A stretch of DNA of 64,000 nt from NCBI RefSeq assembly GCF_022347545.1, contig NZ_JAKREW010000015.1, forward strand, positions 1 through 64,000, in the 5' to 3' direction. Under the pieces are notes generated by a model, which saw only the letters and a program-made list of their open reading frames with translations, was not told the origin of the DNA and made no database searches. Of this stretch, positions 63,902 to 64,000 are shown piece by piece. The stretch comes from Terribium retamae (lineage in GTDB: Bacteria; Pseudomonadota; Alphaproteobacteria; Rhizobiales; Rhizobiaceae). Made by a program: the position numbers and the translations under genes. Position 1 is the first letter of the stretch. Every line of letters starts with the position of its first letter.

Positions 63902-64000
63902 TAAAATTGGCAGTTTGTGTTCAAAGGGCAGTTATGCGCTGCTTTTTTGTAAGCGCATTTTACTGACATTTGACTTTCAACCGATTCGCGGTCTCATTTT
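63902..64000. other. Sequence downstream of ilvE
   Basis: Ninety-nine bases to the window end. A weak GCGCT/AGCGC hairpin with a T-rich loop is visible near 63935-63955; it may be part of the ilvE terminator. Nothing else is supported. Confidence 0.4.

Overview
The window looks like a stretch of chromosome from an alphaproteobacterium of the Rhizobiales/Hyphomicrobiales, most likely Mesorhizobium or a close Phyllobacteriaceae relative. The evidence is the high GC content, the gene content (choXWV choline importer, petABC cytochrome bc1, MaoC tandem, UbiK, YbjN, CsaA, Lgt–methyltransferase–PgeF), at least four rhizobial intergenic mosaic-type repeats, and clustered GANTC (CcrM) sites. No rRNA, tRNA, CRISPR array, complete insertion sequence or prophage was seen.

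Layout. 1-7.7 kb: the 5' end of fhs, a 7-bp tandem repeat array, then a minus-strand operon of five poorly described genes: coiled-coil protein, unknown protein, AAA ATPase, unknown protein, DUF2333 membrane protein. Its fourth junction is filled by a DUF559 endonuclease gene between two inverted copies of a palindromic repeat. 7.8-15 kb: cytochrome c, thymidine kinase, choXWV, and an OmpR-type two-component system. 14.7-16 kb: small secreted proteins, including a Lys-rich and a His-rich paralogue. 16-25.6 kb: a MoxR–DUF58–DUF4159–vWA-like membrane operon, divergent from DUF1285–Nudix–cca. 25.6-28 kb: DUF1059, hemF, a small conserved gene and trmL. 28-35 kb: a candidate leader ORF, a small unknown gene, three tandem ABC half-exporters and a small DUF6665-type gene. 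35.4-40.6 kb: petABC, an MFS permease and apt. 40.6-49.4 kb: LysE exporter, two MaoC dehydratases, corA, an APH(3')-like kinase, ychF, pth, rplY, an Fsr-like MFS exporter and a divergent AraC regulator. 49.5-57 kb: TauE/SafE, prs, a lipoprotein, an M24-fold protein, pgeF, a phosphotransferase, a MidA-type methyltransferase and lgt. 57-64 kb: ubiK, ybjN, csaA, a GT4 glycosyltransferase, and a marR–response regulator–histidine kinase operon divergent from ilvE.

Most of the window is housekeeping or conserved alphaproteobacterial sequence. The parts most likely to hold undescribed biology are the 0.5-7.7 kb ATPase operon with its repeat/DUF559 insertion, the MoxR operon in which one vWA-like protein keeps its MIDAS motif and the other has lost it, the leader ORF and hairpins ahead of the triple ABC exporter cluster, and the palindrome that overlaps the ilvE promoter opposite marR. 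All coordinates come from reading the sequence. Family names rest on recognised motifs, not on database searches.
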